41,141 bases of DNA, taken from the NCBI GenBank assembly GCA_024223715.1, contig JAAEOA010000158.1, positions 1 through 41,141 on the forward strand, written 5' to 3'. The notes under the pieces are model-generated. The model saw only the letters and a program-made list of their open reading frames with translations, ran no database searches and was not told the origin of the DNA. How positions within the stretch are numbered: the stretch's first letter is position 1; each line of letters opens with the position of its first letter. Shown here in pieces: positions 30,491 to 39,449 of this stretch. Both the position numbers and the translations under genes were made by a program. The DNA comes from a bacterium. GTDB lineage: Bacteria > Krumholzibacteriota > Krumholzibacteriia > LZORAL124-64-63.

Positions 30491-32671
30491 CTATTTTTTA
30501 AAATCAAAAGAAAATGAGTCTCCAACCTCAAGGTTATCTACAACATCCATTCCTGCAACGACTTTGCCGAACACTGAGTACCTGCCATTTAGGTGGGGCT
30601 GCTCCGAAAGGGCGATAAAAAATTGGCTCCCACCGGTGTCTTTCCCGTCGTGGGCGATGCCAACGGTGCCTCTTTCGTATGGCATCGGGCTCCATTCACT
30701 GCGAATTGTATAGCCAGGGCCGCCCCAGCCATCACCCCGGGGATCGCCACCCTGAGCTACAAAGTCGGCAACCACCCGGTGGAAGGTCAGGTTGTTGTAA
30801 TAACCGGATTGAATCAGGTCACAGAACATTGCGCAGGTGTTGGGAGCAATTTGACCATTAAGTTCAATTTCGAAGGACCCTCGATTGGTTTTGCAAATGA
30901 CAACGGGGGCCTGGTATGGAAGAGCCACCTCCGGTTGGCTGGCATGACGCTCAAAGGCGGGCATGGTGGCACGCAAACTCCCCGTCGTGGGAATTAAATG
31001 AGAAGGTAATAGTTGAGTAGTCAGAGCGGTTTCCCTGGCCTCAAGCCTGATGCGCAAGTCAGGGCTATCGAAGGCCTGGCCCAGTAATTCTCCCATATCA
31101 GCACGAAGAGAGTCTGCTGACTCGGTGTGGATTTTGCCGGATTCGATATTCGCGAGATCCGGACCATAGGATTTTAATGTGCGCAAAATTGTTCTTTTGA
31201 CTTCAGGAGTGCCTTCTGTGTATTGAGTCTGCCAGGCTTCGAGCATGACCAGAAAAGATAGCGTTTCAGGAAATTCTTCCAAAAAGCCCAACGCTGTAGC
31301 TGCGACAACGAAGTCCGGATCACAAGCAGCCGAAGCAAGGTCATGAACAATTCTTGCGCGGTCAGCGATGTTTTCCGGACGCAAAGCCCATTGATTTAGA
31401 CCTTCCAAGGCACCCAAGCGAATAAGGTGGTTGTTGTCGGGAGTTGAATGATCAGCCAATATTTCATACGCATCGGTTGAATGCCGGGATAAGGCTCGAA
31501 GAATGGCAATCCGGTTAGATGGGGTTGGCTGACTGTTTAATAATTCCACCAGTTCATTCGCACACCCGGTACCCCGAAGGGAGGCCCAGGCCTCAATGGC
31601 TATCGAACTTACAGAATGGTGTTCACTGACGACGTGGGAGTGGGCGGCCCGGCCAAGTCTTATTCGCCATACGGGAAGCAGGCTTTCCTGTTGGGCAGCT
31701 TCTAGAGGCAGTTCAAAATAATCGGCACATCTTTTCATTGCTTGCAGAGCAGTTGCTGCCAGATGGGGATTGGGATGACCTGCTGAAGAAATAAGGGTTT
31801 CGGTTAGAAGGTTTTGTAATTCAGGGCTAAGAGTGCTGCCGGTTTTAAGGCCGGGTTCAGCCAACATACCGAGGGCATTGCATGCAGCGACCAAGGTTCG
31901 CTGGTGGGCACGGGTTCCGGTCTTTTCTTCGTTTGCACAACCCATAAGGGTAGCTTTCAAGGATTCAATTTCCCCTTGGCGGCTAAGTGCTCGGTAAGCA
32001 TGAACCCGTACCTGCAGATTCTGTGACCGAATGTGTGCGGAAATATGGGAAATAAGTTTCGGTGAGGGTATGCGTTCGGCGCAGCGCAAAACCCTCCAAA
32101 GAACATCTGTTGGGGTTCCGTTCAAGTCGCGAATGATGGCTTGAGTTAAAGCTGTGGAGTCTGTTTGGTCAGCAACATTCCTTAATCCGTCCCAAGCCGC
32201 TGCGGCAACGGCTGCATCCTCGCTTTCAGTGGCTTTCAACAACCCCGTACCATGATTGGGTAAATGGGCCAGAGCCAGAGCCGCTTCCAGGTGCAGGCGG
32301 TTTCCGGGGTGATTCAAAATAGCTTCGATGGCTCCGGTGGCGGCTTCGTCGGCCATTAGGCCCAGGCTGTAGGTGCTTTGGCGGGCTACGGTTTCGCTGG
32401 GGTCTTCAAGAGCATCAATCATGGCTGGGACAACATTTCGGTTTCCAATAAGACCCGCACTGCGAATGGCACGCAAACGCACATGGGCGTCATCGTTTTT
32501 GATCATGGCCAACAGGGAGTCTTCAGGTGCATGGCGGCGGTCTTCCCAGCGGGCCAGACTTTCAAAGGCCTGGGTCCTGTCTGCCGGCTCTGGAAAACAG
32601 CCAGACACCAAAACTTGTCCAAGTATTAGAGCCGTTGCTATTGAAAGTGCTTTGCGAGGGGAAAAAGCCAT
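30491..32671 (-). CDS. Lipoprotein with HEAT-like repeats and a C-terminal cyclophilin-type peptidyl-prolyl isomerase
   Basis: A 726-residue envelope lipoprotein. A lipobox (LVSGC, C25) follows the hydrophobic signal. Residues ~40-560 are tandem HEAT/PBS-like helical repeats (e.g. DDAHVRLRAIRSAGLIGNR, SETVARQSTYSLGLMADEAA, AAVAAAAWDGLRNVAD). The last ~130 residues form a cyclophilin domain: GSFEIELNGQIAPNTCAMF, LTFHRVVADFVAQGGDP (catalytic Arg), GGSQFFIAL and HLNGRYSVFGKV. Expected role: proline isomerisation and scaffolding of extracytoplasmic protein folding. The frame reaches 32725, but ATG 32671 has AAAGG 8 nt upstream and the signal peptide starts shortly after it. Monocistronic and divergent from asd. 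Confidence 0.88.
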   Translation of the reverse strand: MAFSPRKALSIATALILGQVLVSGCFPEPADRTQAFESLARWEDRRHAPEDSLLAMIKNDDAHVRLRAIRSAGLIGNRNVVPAMIDALEDPSETVARQSTYSLGLMADEAATGAIEAILNHPGNRLHLEAALALAHLPNHGTGLLKATESEDAAVAAAAWDGLRNVADQTDSTALTQAIIRDLNGTPTDVLWRVLRCAERIPSPKLISHISAHIRSQNLQVRVHAYRALSRQGEIESLKATLMGCANEEKTGTRAHQRTLVAACNALGMLAEPGLKTGSTLSPELQNLLTETLISSAGHPNPHLAATALQAMKRCADYFELPLEAAQQESLLPVWRIRLGRAAHSHVVSEHHSVSSIAIEAWASLRGTGCANELVELLNSQPTPSNRIAILRALSRHSTDAYEILADHSTPDNNHLIRLGALEGLNQWALRPENIADRARIVHDLASAACDPDFVVAATALGFLEEFPETLSFLVMLEAWQTQYTEGTPEVKRTILRTLKSYGPDLANIESGKIHTESADSLRADMGELLGQAFDSPDLRIRLEARETALTTQLLPSHLIPTTGSLRATMPAFERHASQPEVALPYQAPVVICKTNRGSFEIELNGQIAPNTCAMFCDLIQSGYYNNLTFHRVVADFVAQGGDPRGDGWGGPGYTIRSEWSPMPYERGTVGIAHDGKDTGGSQFFIALSEQPHLNGRYSVFGKVVAGMDVVDNLEVGDSFSFDFKK

Positions 32672-32704
32672 GGTCGAAACCTTTGGAACGGGTTGGATTG
32701 ATTG

Positions 32705-32744
32705 AGTATCAAGATACTTTAACACCGCTGACCCTGTCAGCCAA
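32705..32744 (-). promoter_or_regulatory. Promoter candidate and dyads before the HEAT-cyclophilin gene
   Basis: On the minus strand TTGGCT (32739-32744), a 17-bp spacer and TAAAGT (32716-32721) form a moderate promoter. GCTGAC/GTCAGC (32727-32741) lies in the spacer, and the near-perfect dyad AGTATC-AA-GATACT (32705-32718) overlaps the -10 and start region, a possible operator. Confidence 0.4.
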
Positions 32745-32798
32745 CTCCGGTTATCAAGATGGTTTTCAGGGGCAGGTTGAAATTGGAGGAGGTGGCTT

Positions 32799-32834
32799 TT
32801 GACCCGGGCAGTCGCCTGAGTTATTATCTCAGGC
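32799..32834 (+). promoter_or_regulatory. asd-operon promoter with a 21-bp dyad centred on the -10 box
   Basis: TTGACC (32799-32804), a 17-bp spacer and TATTAT (32822-32827) form a strong sigma70-like promoter with one mismatch per box. GCCTGAG (32814-32820) and CTCAGGC (32828-32834) make a perfect 7+7 inverted repeat whose 7-bp centre covers the -10 box, as expected for a repressor operator. Transcription would start near 32834, ~55 nt before asd. Confidence 0.65.
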
Positions 32835-32888
32835 AGGATGTTGCATTTTGACTGTAGTCATATCTTTCTTCAGCAAGCGGGTTTTTTC

Positions 32889-33887
32889 ATGCGAGTAGGA
32901 ATTTTAGGAGCCTCGGGTTTGGTGGGGCGCAAAATGTTGCGTTTGTTGGAAACCTGTCCCTGGGTTGAAGGTGATCCACTGCTGTTGACCAGTGCCCGGT
33001 CTGCTGGGAGTGAATTGGTTTTTTCCGGCCGCACGCTTGCATGTCAGGAAGTCAATTCATCCAGCTTCGATAATCTGGATATTGTTTTATTCAGTGCCGG
33101 GGGAGGAACCAGTCTGAAATGGGCTCCGGTTGCCGAAAAAGCGGGTTGTGTGGTGATTGATAATTCATCGGCCTGGAGAATGACCGCTGAAGTCCCTCTG
33201 GTGGTACCGGAAATTAACCCACAACGCATCCTCCTGAAGCCGGGAATAATTGCCAATCCCAATTGTTCCACGATTCAAATTGTGATGGCGGCTGCACCTT
33301 TGGATCAGGCTTTTGGACTACGGGAGTGCCACGTGACAACCCTGCAGGCTGTTTCCGGAGCAGGACAAGAAGCCGTGCAGGAATTGCTGGAGCAAACCCG
33401 CATTTATCCAAAACATGAGCCAAAAGACAGTGCGTATCCGCGAATGATGGCCTTTAATGCCCTGCCAGCAATCGGAAAACAAACTGAAGACGGCGGCTAC
33501 GAAGAAGAAACCAAAGTATTGCACGAAATGCGTCGCATTATGGATCGGCAACAGGATCTTCACATTACCTGTACAGCCACAAGAGTTCCGGTACTTCATG
33601 GACACAGTGCGGCTCTCAGACTGGTCTTTGACCAACCGGTTTCTGCCCAGGATGCAATATCAGTTCTGGAAAAAACATCAGGTGTAAAAGTGGTGGCCAA
33701 TCCTCACGATTACCACACAGCCCGTGAAATTGCCGGAAAAAACGATGTTTTTGTAGGCCGGGTTCGCCCGGACACAGGCAACCCCAAAGCCCTGCTTATG
33801 TGGGTGGTGGCCGATAATTTGCTAAAAGGCGCAGCTTGGAACGCCATACAAATTGCCAATGTTTTGGCGGAGAAAAATAAAAAATGA
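32889..33887 (+). CDS. asd: Aspartate-semialdehyde dehydrogenase
   Basis: A 332-residue cytosolic enzyme reducing aspartyl phosphate to aspartate semialdehyde with NADPH, in the lysine/diaminopimelate, threonine and methionine pathway. Features: GILGASGLVGRKML at the N-terminus (NADP fold), the SAGGGTS phosphate loop, catalytic C126 in NPNCSTIQ, SGAGQEAVQEL, and the substrate/catalytic RVPVLHGHS segment (H237, H239). The frame extends to 32838, but the Rossmann strand begins right at ATG 32889 as in other members. First gene of a long co-oriented run; its stop overlaps the next start as ATGA. Confidence 0.95.
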   Translation: MRVGILGASGLVGRKMLRLLETCPWVEGDPLLLTSARSAGSELVFSGRTLACQEVNSSSFDNLDIVLFSAGGGTSLKWAPVAEKAGCVVIDNSSAWRMTAEVPLVVPEINPQRILLKPGIIANPNCSTIQIVMAAAPLDQAFGLRECHVTTLQAVSGAGQEAVQELLEQTRIYPKHEPKDSAYPRMMAFNALPAIGKQTEDGGYEEETKVLHEMRRIMDRQQDLHITCTATRVPVLHGHSAALRLVFDQPVSAQDAISVLEKTSGVKVVANPHDYHTAREIAGKNDVFVGRVRPDTGNPKALLMWVVADNLLKGAAWNAIQIANVLAEKNKK

Positions 33888-34657
33888 TTCCCGGGCTGGC
33901 ATCTCAAAGTTCAGTTCTTCGGCCCACGGCACTCGATGGCATTGAAGCGATAACTCTGCTGGCTGTTGTGGTGCTTGGGGTTGTCACATCACTACTTGCT
34001 CCTGTCTGGCTGTTGGCTTGCCTGCTTATACTTATTTCTGCAGCCTTGGCCTGGACTGGCTTGAGCGCGGGGCAACAATGGGCCGCCACCAGACCCTGGC
34101 TGCCAGTGATTTTGTTTGTATTGGTGGTTCATGTCTTCACCACCACGTCTGCTGCACCCTTGGGCCATGCAAGCTGGGGGGGATTGGCTGCTGGAGTGGA
34201 GGCTGTGGGACGAATTGCTGTCTCCCTGGGGTTCTTGTCTCTCTTTTCCCGATTAAAATCGGTGGACGATCTGGTGGCTGCTGTGCGCTGGTGGTTGCGC
34301 CCGTTGGAGCTATTGGGTTTGCCGGTTGGGCAATTGGCTTTGGTTTTGGCTGTTGCTTTGGGGACCATTCCTTCGGTCATGAATGAAGGACGCCGTACTG
34401 AAGCTGTGTTGCGCATGCGCCGGGCCAAAGTAGGGAGCAAAGGTGCTTCATTTGTGAGAAAATTTCTCGACCGAATTGTGGTTGTTGTTCCTTTGAGTGA
34501 AAGTCTGATCAGAAGAGCGGAAGTGCTGAGCTTGAGTTTGCGAACCCGGCAACCTTCTTCGCATCTGGTCTCGAATCCGCCCCTGGGGCAACTGGCTTTT
34601 TTGTTTGTCTGGGTTGTCCTTTTGGTTGGCGGGGTTTGGTGGGGAGGTGCCAATTGA
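33884..34657 (+). CDS. Energy-coupling factor (ECF) transporter T component-like (EcfT/CbiQ)
   Basis: A 257-residue membrane protein with about five to six helices. The cytoplasmic segment after the core has two coupling-helix motifs, EAVLRMRRAKVG and IRRAEVLSLSLRTR, corresponding to the paired ARG-type motifs with which EcfT/CbiQ proteins contact the ATPases. ECF systems import vitamins or metal ions and need two ATPase subunits and an S component; none is adjacent here, so partners must be encoded elsewhere or this is a solitary T-like protein. It starts in an ATGA overlap with asd and ends in a TTGA overlap with truA, so expression is tied to both. Confidence 0.75.
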   Translation: MIPGLASQSSVLRPTALDGIEAITLLAVVVLGVVTSLLAPVWLLACLLILISAALAWTGLSAGQQWAATRPWLPVILFVLVVHVFTTTSAAPLGHASWGGLAAGVEAVGRIAVSLGFLSLFSRLKSVDDLVAAVRWWLRPLELLGLPVGQLALVLAVALGTIPSVMNEGRRTEAVLRMRRAKVGSKGASFVRKFLDRIVVVVPLSESLIRRAEVLSLSLRTRQPSSHLVSNPPLGQLAFLFVWVVLLVGGVWWGGAN

Positions 34658-35478
34658 GTGACCGATTTGAGGAATATTCTGGTCTCGAAATGCAAAACGG
34701 TTTGAGGGTTCGTTTTAAGATTGCTTATGTGGGGCCGGGGTTCTTCGGATGGCAAATTCAACCCAACAAGCGCACCGTTCAGGGGGTTCTGGCTGGTAAG
34801 TTGAGTTTTTTGCTGGGGCGCGAAGTGGTCCCCGTGGGGGCTGGCCGTACTGATGCAGGTGTTCATGCCCGGGGCCAGGTGGCGCACCTGACAGTGGAAA
34901 CACAGGACGAGGCTGATCGCATTGCCCGGGCCCTTCCCGGGTTAATGCCAAAAGATGTTTCAGTTTTTGGCGTGGAAACCGTGCCCCTGGAATTCAATTC
35001 CCGTTTCAGCGCAGTAGCCCGGCGTTACAGCTATAACCTGCTTTTTCAAAAAGACATATTTCAGCCAAACAATTGGCAAATAAGCCGTAAACTGGACCAC
35101 GAGGCCATGGATCAGGCTGCAAAATATTTTCTGGGTAGCCACGATTGTGCCAGCATTTGCAAAACCAAATCTCTAAAAGATACGGGCAATGTTTGCCATA
35201 TTGATCTTTGTGCCTTTGAATGGCAGACAGATTCGGCTATGTTTCAGGTTCGGGCCAATCGTTTCCTTCATCATATGGTGCGTATTATGGTTGGCACTCT
35301 GGTGGAAGTTGGCGAAGGCACGCGCCATCCAGATGATATTCCTGGAATTCTTGAGGCCCAAGATAGAAGCTGTGCAGGGCGCATGGCTCCGGCAGAAGGC
35401 CTTTTTCTCGAAGAAGTTTATTATCCGGACTATCCCTCCGATATTCCGGCAATTCAACCCCAAGGAGACGGTTCATGA
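34654..35478 (+). CDS. truA: tRNA pseudouridine(38-40) synthase
   Basis: A 274-residue enzyme that makes pseudouridine at positions 38-40 of the tRNA anticodon arm. The catalytic Asp is D67 in [14 protein letters not shown]; other hallmarks are [33 protein letters not shown] and [15 protein letters not shown]. The frame reaches 34636, but TTG at 34654 overlaps the previous stop (TTGA) and has GGGGAGGTG 4 nt upstream; ATG at 34690 is a second, less likely choice. It ends in an ATGA overlap with the transaldolase gene. Confidence 0.95.
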   Translation: MSDRFEEYSGLEMQNGLRVRFKIAYVGPGFFGWQIQPNKRTVQGVLAGKLSFLLGREVVPVGAGRTDAGVHARGQVAHLTVETQDEADRIARALPGLMPKDVSVFGVETVPLEFNSRFSAVARRYSYNLLFQKDIFQPNNWQISRKLDHEAMDQAAKYFLGSHDCASICKTKSLKDTGNVCHIDLCAFEWQTDSAMFQVRANRFLHHMVRIMVGTLVEVGEGTRHPDDIPGILEAQDRSCAGRMAPAEGLFLEEVYYPDYPSDIPAIQPQGDGS

Positions 35479-36128
35479 AGTTCTTCATCGACACAGCCAA
35501 TATTGATGAAATTAAAGAAATCAAAGCCATGGGTATGTGCGATGGTGTGACCACCAACCCAAGCCTGATGGCCAAAGAAGGCCGTACCGATACTGACGCC
35601 ATGCTCAAGGAAATTTGTGACCTGGTCCAAGGACCCGTCAGCGGTGAAGTCACAGCTCTGGATGCCGAAGGAATGATCGAAGAAGGCAAACGCCTGGCCG
35701 CTCTCAGCGAACATATTGTTGTAAAAGTTCCGACTACGTATGCCGGCTTGCAGGCCACTGCCGCATTGGCATCCGAAGGCATTAAGGTTAACGCCACTTT
35801 GGTCTTTTCTGCCAGCCAGGCTCTGCTGGTTGCCAAAGCCGGTGCTGCCTATGTCTCGCCTTTTGTTGGCCGGTTGGATGATTTGAGCGAAGATGGCATG
35901 CAACTGATCAATGACATTTGTGACATCTATGCCAACTACGATTTTGAGACGGAAATAATTGTGGCTTCGGTGCGCCACCCGTTGCACGTGGTTGATTCCG
36001 CCGTTATGGGTGCCGACATTGCCACTATTCCTCCATCAGTTATTCAAAAACTTGTGTCTCATCCTTTGACCGACAAAGGCCTTGCCGGTTTTATGGCCGA
36101 TTGGGATAAACTTCAGGGCGGCAAGTGA
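35475..36128 (+). CDS. fsa: Transaldolase / fructose-6-phosphate aldolase (TalC/FSA type)
   Basis: A 217-residue small transaldolase of the TalC/FSA subfamily. It opens [16 protein letters not shown], with [12 protein letters not shown] shortly after. The Schiff-base lysine is K84 in VVKVPTT (K85 in E. coli FsaA), and INATLVFS-type and [13 protein letters not shown] segments are present. It catalyses reversible C3-unit transfer or cleavage of fructose 6-phosphate; sequence alone does not separate transaldolase from aldolase activity. GGAGACGGTTC precedes the ATG, which overlaps truA. The stop overlaps the next start as GTGA. Confidence 0.92.
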   Translation: MKFFIDTANIDEIKEIKAMGMCDGVTTNPSLMAKEGRTDTDAMLKEICDLVQGPVSGEVTALDAEGMIEEGKRLAALSEHIVVKVPTTYAGLQATAALASEGIKVNATLVFSASQALLVAKAGAAYVSPFVGRLDDLSEDGMQLINDICDIYANYDFETEIIVASVRHPLHVVDSAVMGADIATIPPSVIQKLVSHPLTDKGLAGFMADWDKLQGGK

Positions 36129-37372
36129 GTTTCATACGAGGAAATTCCGGGGTCCTTTGGGGACTCCTGGTGGGCATCATTCTTGGTGGTGCCCTGTTGG
36201 GAGTGCGGTTTGGCCACCACCCTAGCCAGTGGTTTACCGGAAACGAGACCGTGCCCAGCGAAAACACGGTTGAAAAACCTGTGGATGAAAATGGCAATAG
36301 CATCGGGCTGGATGATTCTTCGCACCAGAACCTGGGCCAGGAGCGGGGAAACGCCATTGTTCAGGCCACTCGCAAGGTTGCCCCAGCGGTGGTCAGTATC
36401 AATGTGGTACAGAATAAAACCGTGACCGATCCTTCCATGGCCCTTTGGCAACGCATGGGACTTATTCCCCGCCGGGAATTCACCCAGCAGATTCAGAGCA
36501 TGGGCTCAGGGGTCATCATTTCCACTGATGGCCTGATTGTAACCAACAGTCATGTTCTCGAAGGTGCCATGCAAGTGATTGTCACCCTTTCCGATGGTCA
36601 GCAATTTCCGGCCCGGCCTGTGGATCGAATTGACCAGTTCGATCTTGCGGTCCTGAAAATTGAGGGTGAGGGTTTTCCTGTGGCCCATTTTGCCCGGGAC
36701 AACAATTTGAATATCGGTGAATGGGCCATTGCCATTGGTTCGCCGTATGGGTACCTGCTGGCCGATACTCAGCCAACGGTTACCGTTGGAGTGATTAGCG
36801 CCCTGAATCGGGATATCAAAAGATCCAGCGGATCCAATGGATCCAACAATTCCAAGGGCTCAAATAGTGACCGGGACTATTTAGGTATGATTCAGACAGA
36901 TGCGGCCATCAACCCCGGCAACAGCGGGGGGCCGTTGGTCAATACTGCGGGGGAAGTTATTGGTATCAATACTTTCATTTTCAGTGATTCCGGTGGTAGC
37001 GTGGGCATTGGCTTTGCGGTGCCCGCGGCCCGGGTGCAAAGGGTTTTGCAGGAAATTCGAAAGTACGGCCATTATCGGGAAATCAATCTTGGTTTTACCT
37101 TGCAAAAACTCTCCCCAGGGATGGTTCAGTATTTTGGTTTGAATGATCCGGTAGGGTTTGTGGTGGTGGCGGTTTTGCCGGGGTCTCCCGCTTGGAAGGC
37201 TGGACTGAGACCCAAAGATATTGTCCGGGAAGTGGATGGAAACATTCTGGCTTCAACCGATGTTATTCATCGCTTGATTTACGAAGCCCAGGTTGGTGAC
37301 AGCCTGTCATTCAGGGCAGAACGAGAGCACAACTCTTTTACTGGCCGCATTTTAATTGAAGAGGCCCAGTAG
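36125..37372 (+). CDS. HtrA/DegP-family trypsin-like serine protease with PDZ domain
   Basis: A 415-residue envelope protease. An N-terminal hydrophobic helix (~8-27) anchors or exports it. The trypsin-like domain has H143 (TNSHVLEG), D173 (QFDLAVLKI) and S267 (NPGNSGGPL), the complete triad. One PDZ domain (~310-410, [16 protein letters not shown]) follows, a DegS-like layout. A hydrophilic Ser/Asn/Gly insert (~234-249) encoded by a 9-bp tandem repeat lengthens the loop before the catalytic Ser segment. The GTG start overlaps the transaldolase stop. It degrades or senses misfolded extracytoplasmic proteins; a DegS-like signalling role is possible but not shown. Confidence 0.93.
   Translation: MSFIRGNSGVLWGLLVGIILGGALLGVRFGHHPSQWFTGNETVPSENTVEKPVDENGNSIGLDDSSHQNLGQERGNAIVQATRKVAPAVVSINVVQNKTVTDPSMALWQRMGLIPRREFTQQIQSMGSGVIISTDGLIVTNSHVLEGAMQVIVTLSDGQQFPARPVDRIDQFDLAVLKIEGEGFPVAHFARDNNLNIGEWAIAIGSPYGYLLADTQPTVTVGVISALNRDIKRSSGSNGSNNSKGSNSDRDYLGMIQTDAAINPGNSGGPLVNTAGEVIGINTFIFSDSGGSVGIGFAVPAARVQRVLQEIRKYGHYREINLGFTLQKLSPGMVQYFGLNDPVGFVVVAVLPGSPAWKAGLRPKDIVREVDGNILASTDVIHRLIYEAQVGDSLSFRAEREHNSFTGRILIEEAQ
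36824..36868 (+). repeat. Degenerate 9-bp tandem repeat inside the HtrA-like gene
   Basis: Five consecutive 9-bp units starting TCCA or TCAA (36824, 36833, 36842, 36851, 36860) encode serine-led triplets [15 protein letters not shown]-like. The period keeps the frame, so copy-number change would lengthen or shorten a surface loop by three residues. Confidence 0.7.
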
Positions 37373-37393
37373 CCTGGGTTTTAGGAGTCTGCA

Positions 37394-38461
37394 GTGAGCG
37401 AACAGAACAGCAACAACCAGCCACCCCTTATTTTGGTCACCGGCGGTTCCGGGTTCATGGGTATCAACCTGATCAGATATCTGCTGAATGAAAATGTGAC
37501 AATCCGGTCCCTGGATTATGCTGAATTTGACTATGCTGATTGTAAAGAAAGAATAGAAATTCATACTGGTGATATCAGAGATTCCGCCGTGGTTGATGCC
37601 GCCATGCAGGATGTCGACCTAGTCATTCACTGTGCCATGGCTTTGCCTTTGTATTCTGAAAAAGACATCATGACCACCGGCGTTGATGGAACACGTCTGT
37701 TGCTGGAAAAAGCCAGAGATCATTCAGTCGACCGATTTGTTCACGTTTCTTCCACGGCTGTTTATGGCATTCCAGATCATCACCCTCTTTTGGAGACAGA
37801 TGATCTTGATGGAGTTGGCCCTTATGGTAATGCCAAAGTGGAAGCTGAAGCGGTGTGTGAAGAGTTTCGTGAACAAGGCATGATTGTGCCGATCATTCGT
37901 CCGAAAAGCTTTATTGGCCCCGAACGTCTCGGTGTGTTCGCCCTGCTTTATGACTGGGCTTTAGATGGCCGGGGTTTCCCCATGATTGGCGACGGTAAAA
38001 ACCGTTATCAGTTACTCGATGTGGAAGACTTGAGCCAGGCGTGTTGGCTATGCAGCACTTTGCCTGAAAAAACCGTGAATGATACTTTCAATATTGGAGC
38101 CGGCGAATATACCACTATGGGTGAAGATTGGCAGGCTGTTCTCGATCACGCGGGACTCGGTGGTCAGGTCAAAGGTTTTCCAGCCGCCCCGGTAATTTGG
38201 GGTCTGCGAATTCTCGACAAACTCGGATTGTCACCGCTGTACAAATGGGTCTACGAAACAGCAGCCACCGATAGTTTTGTTTCCATTGACAAAGCGGTGA
38301 AAGTTCTTGGTTACAAACCAAAACACAGTAACAAAGACGCGCTCATTCGTAACTTCAAATGGTACATTGAAAATCTGGACCAGTTTTCCGAGCAGTCAGG
38401 TGTTACTCACCGGGTGCCTTGGAAGCAGGGTGCTTTGGGCATCGTAAAGAAATTTTTCTAG
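37394..38461 (+). CDS. NAD-dependent epimerase/dehydratase (extended SDR)
   Basis: A 355-residue extended SDR. ILVTGGSGFMGINL (~13-26) is the NAD motif, D-rich GDIRD marks strand 3, and the catalytic elements are SSTAVYG and the YxxxK of PYGNAK. The C-terminal half binds a nucleotide-sugar-like or sterol-like substrate in relatives; the family member cannot be named. The GTG start has TAGGAG 7 nt upstream and lies 21 nt after the protease stop. It precedes hldD by 13 nt, so a role in surface-sugar synthesis is plausible by association. Confidence 0.85.
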   Translation: MSEQNSNNQPPLILVTGGSGFMGINLIRYLLNENVTIRSLDYAEFDYADCKERIEIHTGDIRDSAVVDAAMQDVDLVIHCAMALPLYSEKDIMTTGVDGTRLLLEKARDHSVDRFVHVSSTAVYGIPDHHPLLETDDLDGVGPYGNAKVEAEAVCEEFREQGMIVPIIRPKSFIGPERLGVFALLYDWALDGRGFPMIGDGKNRYQLLDVEDLSQACWLCSTLPEKTVNDTFNIGAGEYTTMGEDWQAVLDHAGLGGQVKGFPAAPVIWGLRILDKLGLSPLYKWVYETAATDSFVSIDKAVKVLGYKPKHSNKDALIRNFKWYIENLDQFSEQSGVTHRVPWKQGALGIVKKFF

Positions 38462-38474
38462 TGGAGGTATTTAA

Positions 38475-39449
38475 GTGATAGCAGTTACGGGAGCAGCTGG
38501 ATTCATAGGCAGTAATATTGTCTGGGAATTGAATCGCCGGGGTATTGATGACATCATTGTTGTCGATGTTTATGCCAGCGATGATGACAATAAAAACCTG
38601 ATGCCTTTGCGCTATGACCGGTACATGCCTAAAGATGATTTTCGAACCTGGCTGGCAGATGAAAAAAATGCTCAGCATGTGGAGTGTGTGTATCATTTGG
38701 GAGCGTGCAGCAGCACCACTGAAACCAATGCCGATTTTCTGGATAGTAATAATTTTGGTTACACCCGGGATCTTTGCCGAAGTTGTCTGAGTGCCGGAGT
38801 ACGGTTTATAAACGCCAGCAGTGCGGCTACTTATGGTGATGGCGAATTTGGCTATAACGACAACCACGACGGAATTCTCCAGCTGAAACCTTTAAACCTG
38901 TATGCAAAATCCAAACAGGATTTTGATTTATGGGCTCAGGCCGAAGGGGTGCTGGATTCAATTGTCTGCCTGAAGTATTTTAACGTTTACGGACCCAACG
39001 AGTGGCATAAAGGTGATATGCGATCAATGGTCTGCAAAGGTTACCAGCAGATTATTGCCGACGGTGTGGTCAATTTGTTTAAGTCCGATCGTCCCGAGTA
39101 TCCCGATGGCGGTCAACAACGGGATTTTGTCTATGTAAAAGATGCCGTGGACATGACTCTCTGGTTTGCAGACCACCCCTCAGTGAATGGGATTTTTAAT
39201 GTGGGAACAGGAGAGGCCAACGATTGGAATCGTTTGATCAGCGCAATCTTTCGTGCCATGGGTAAAGAGCCGAACCTCGAATATGTCGCTATGCCTGAAC
39301 ACTTGCGGGGCAAGTACCAGTATCATACCGAAGCAGCCATGGAGAAAATTCGTGCCGCTGGTTACAATAAGCCAGTTACCGTTTTGGAAGTGGCTGTCGC
39401 CGACTATGTCAATAATCATCTCATGACCGGAAAGCATTTGACCCCATGA
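38475..39449 (+). CDS. hldD: ADP-L-glycero-D-manno-heptose-6-epimerase
   Basis: A 324-residue SDR that converts ADP-D-glycero-D-manno-heptose to the L,D form for the LPS inner core. Family-specific features are VTGAAGFIGSNIVWELN at the N-terminus, HLGACSSTTETNADFL, SSAATYGDGEFGYND, the catalytic NLYAKSK, YFNVYGPNEWHKGDMRSM and MPEHLRGKYQYHTEA. GTG start with GGAGG 7 nt upstream. It implies that the organism makes heptose-containing LPS, consistent with the LpxL-like acyltransferase elsewhere in the window. It ends in an ATGA overlap with the Rsm22-like gene. Confidence 0.93.
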   Translation: MIAVTGAAGFIGSNIVWELNRRGIDDIIVVDVYASDDDNKNLMPLRYDRYMPKDDFRTWLADEKNAQHVECVYHLGACSSTTETNADFLDSNNFGYTRDLCRSCLSAGVRFINASSAATYGDGEFGYNDNHDGILQLKPLNLYAKSKQDFDLWAQAEGVLDSIVCLKYFNVYGPNEWHKGDMRSMVCKGYQQIIADGVVNLFKSDRPEYPDGGQQRDFVYVKDAVDMTLWFADHPSVNGIFNVGTGEANDWNRLISAIFRAMGKEPNLEYVAMPEHLRGKYQYHTEAAMEKIRAAGYNKPVTVLEVAVADYVNNHLMTGKHLTP

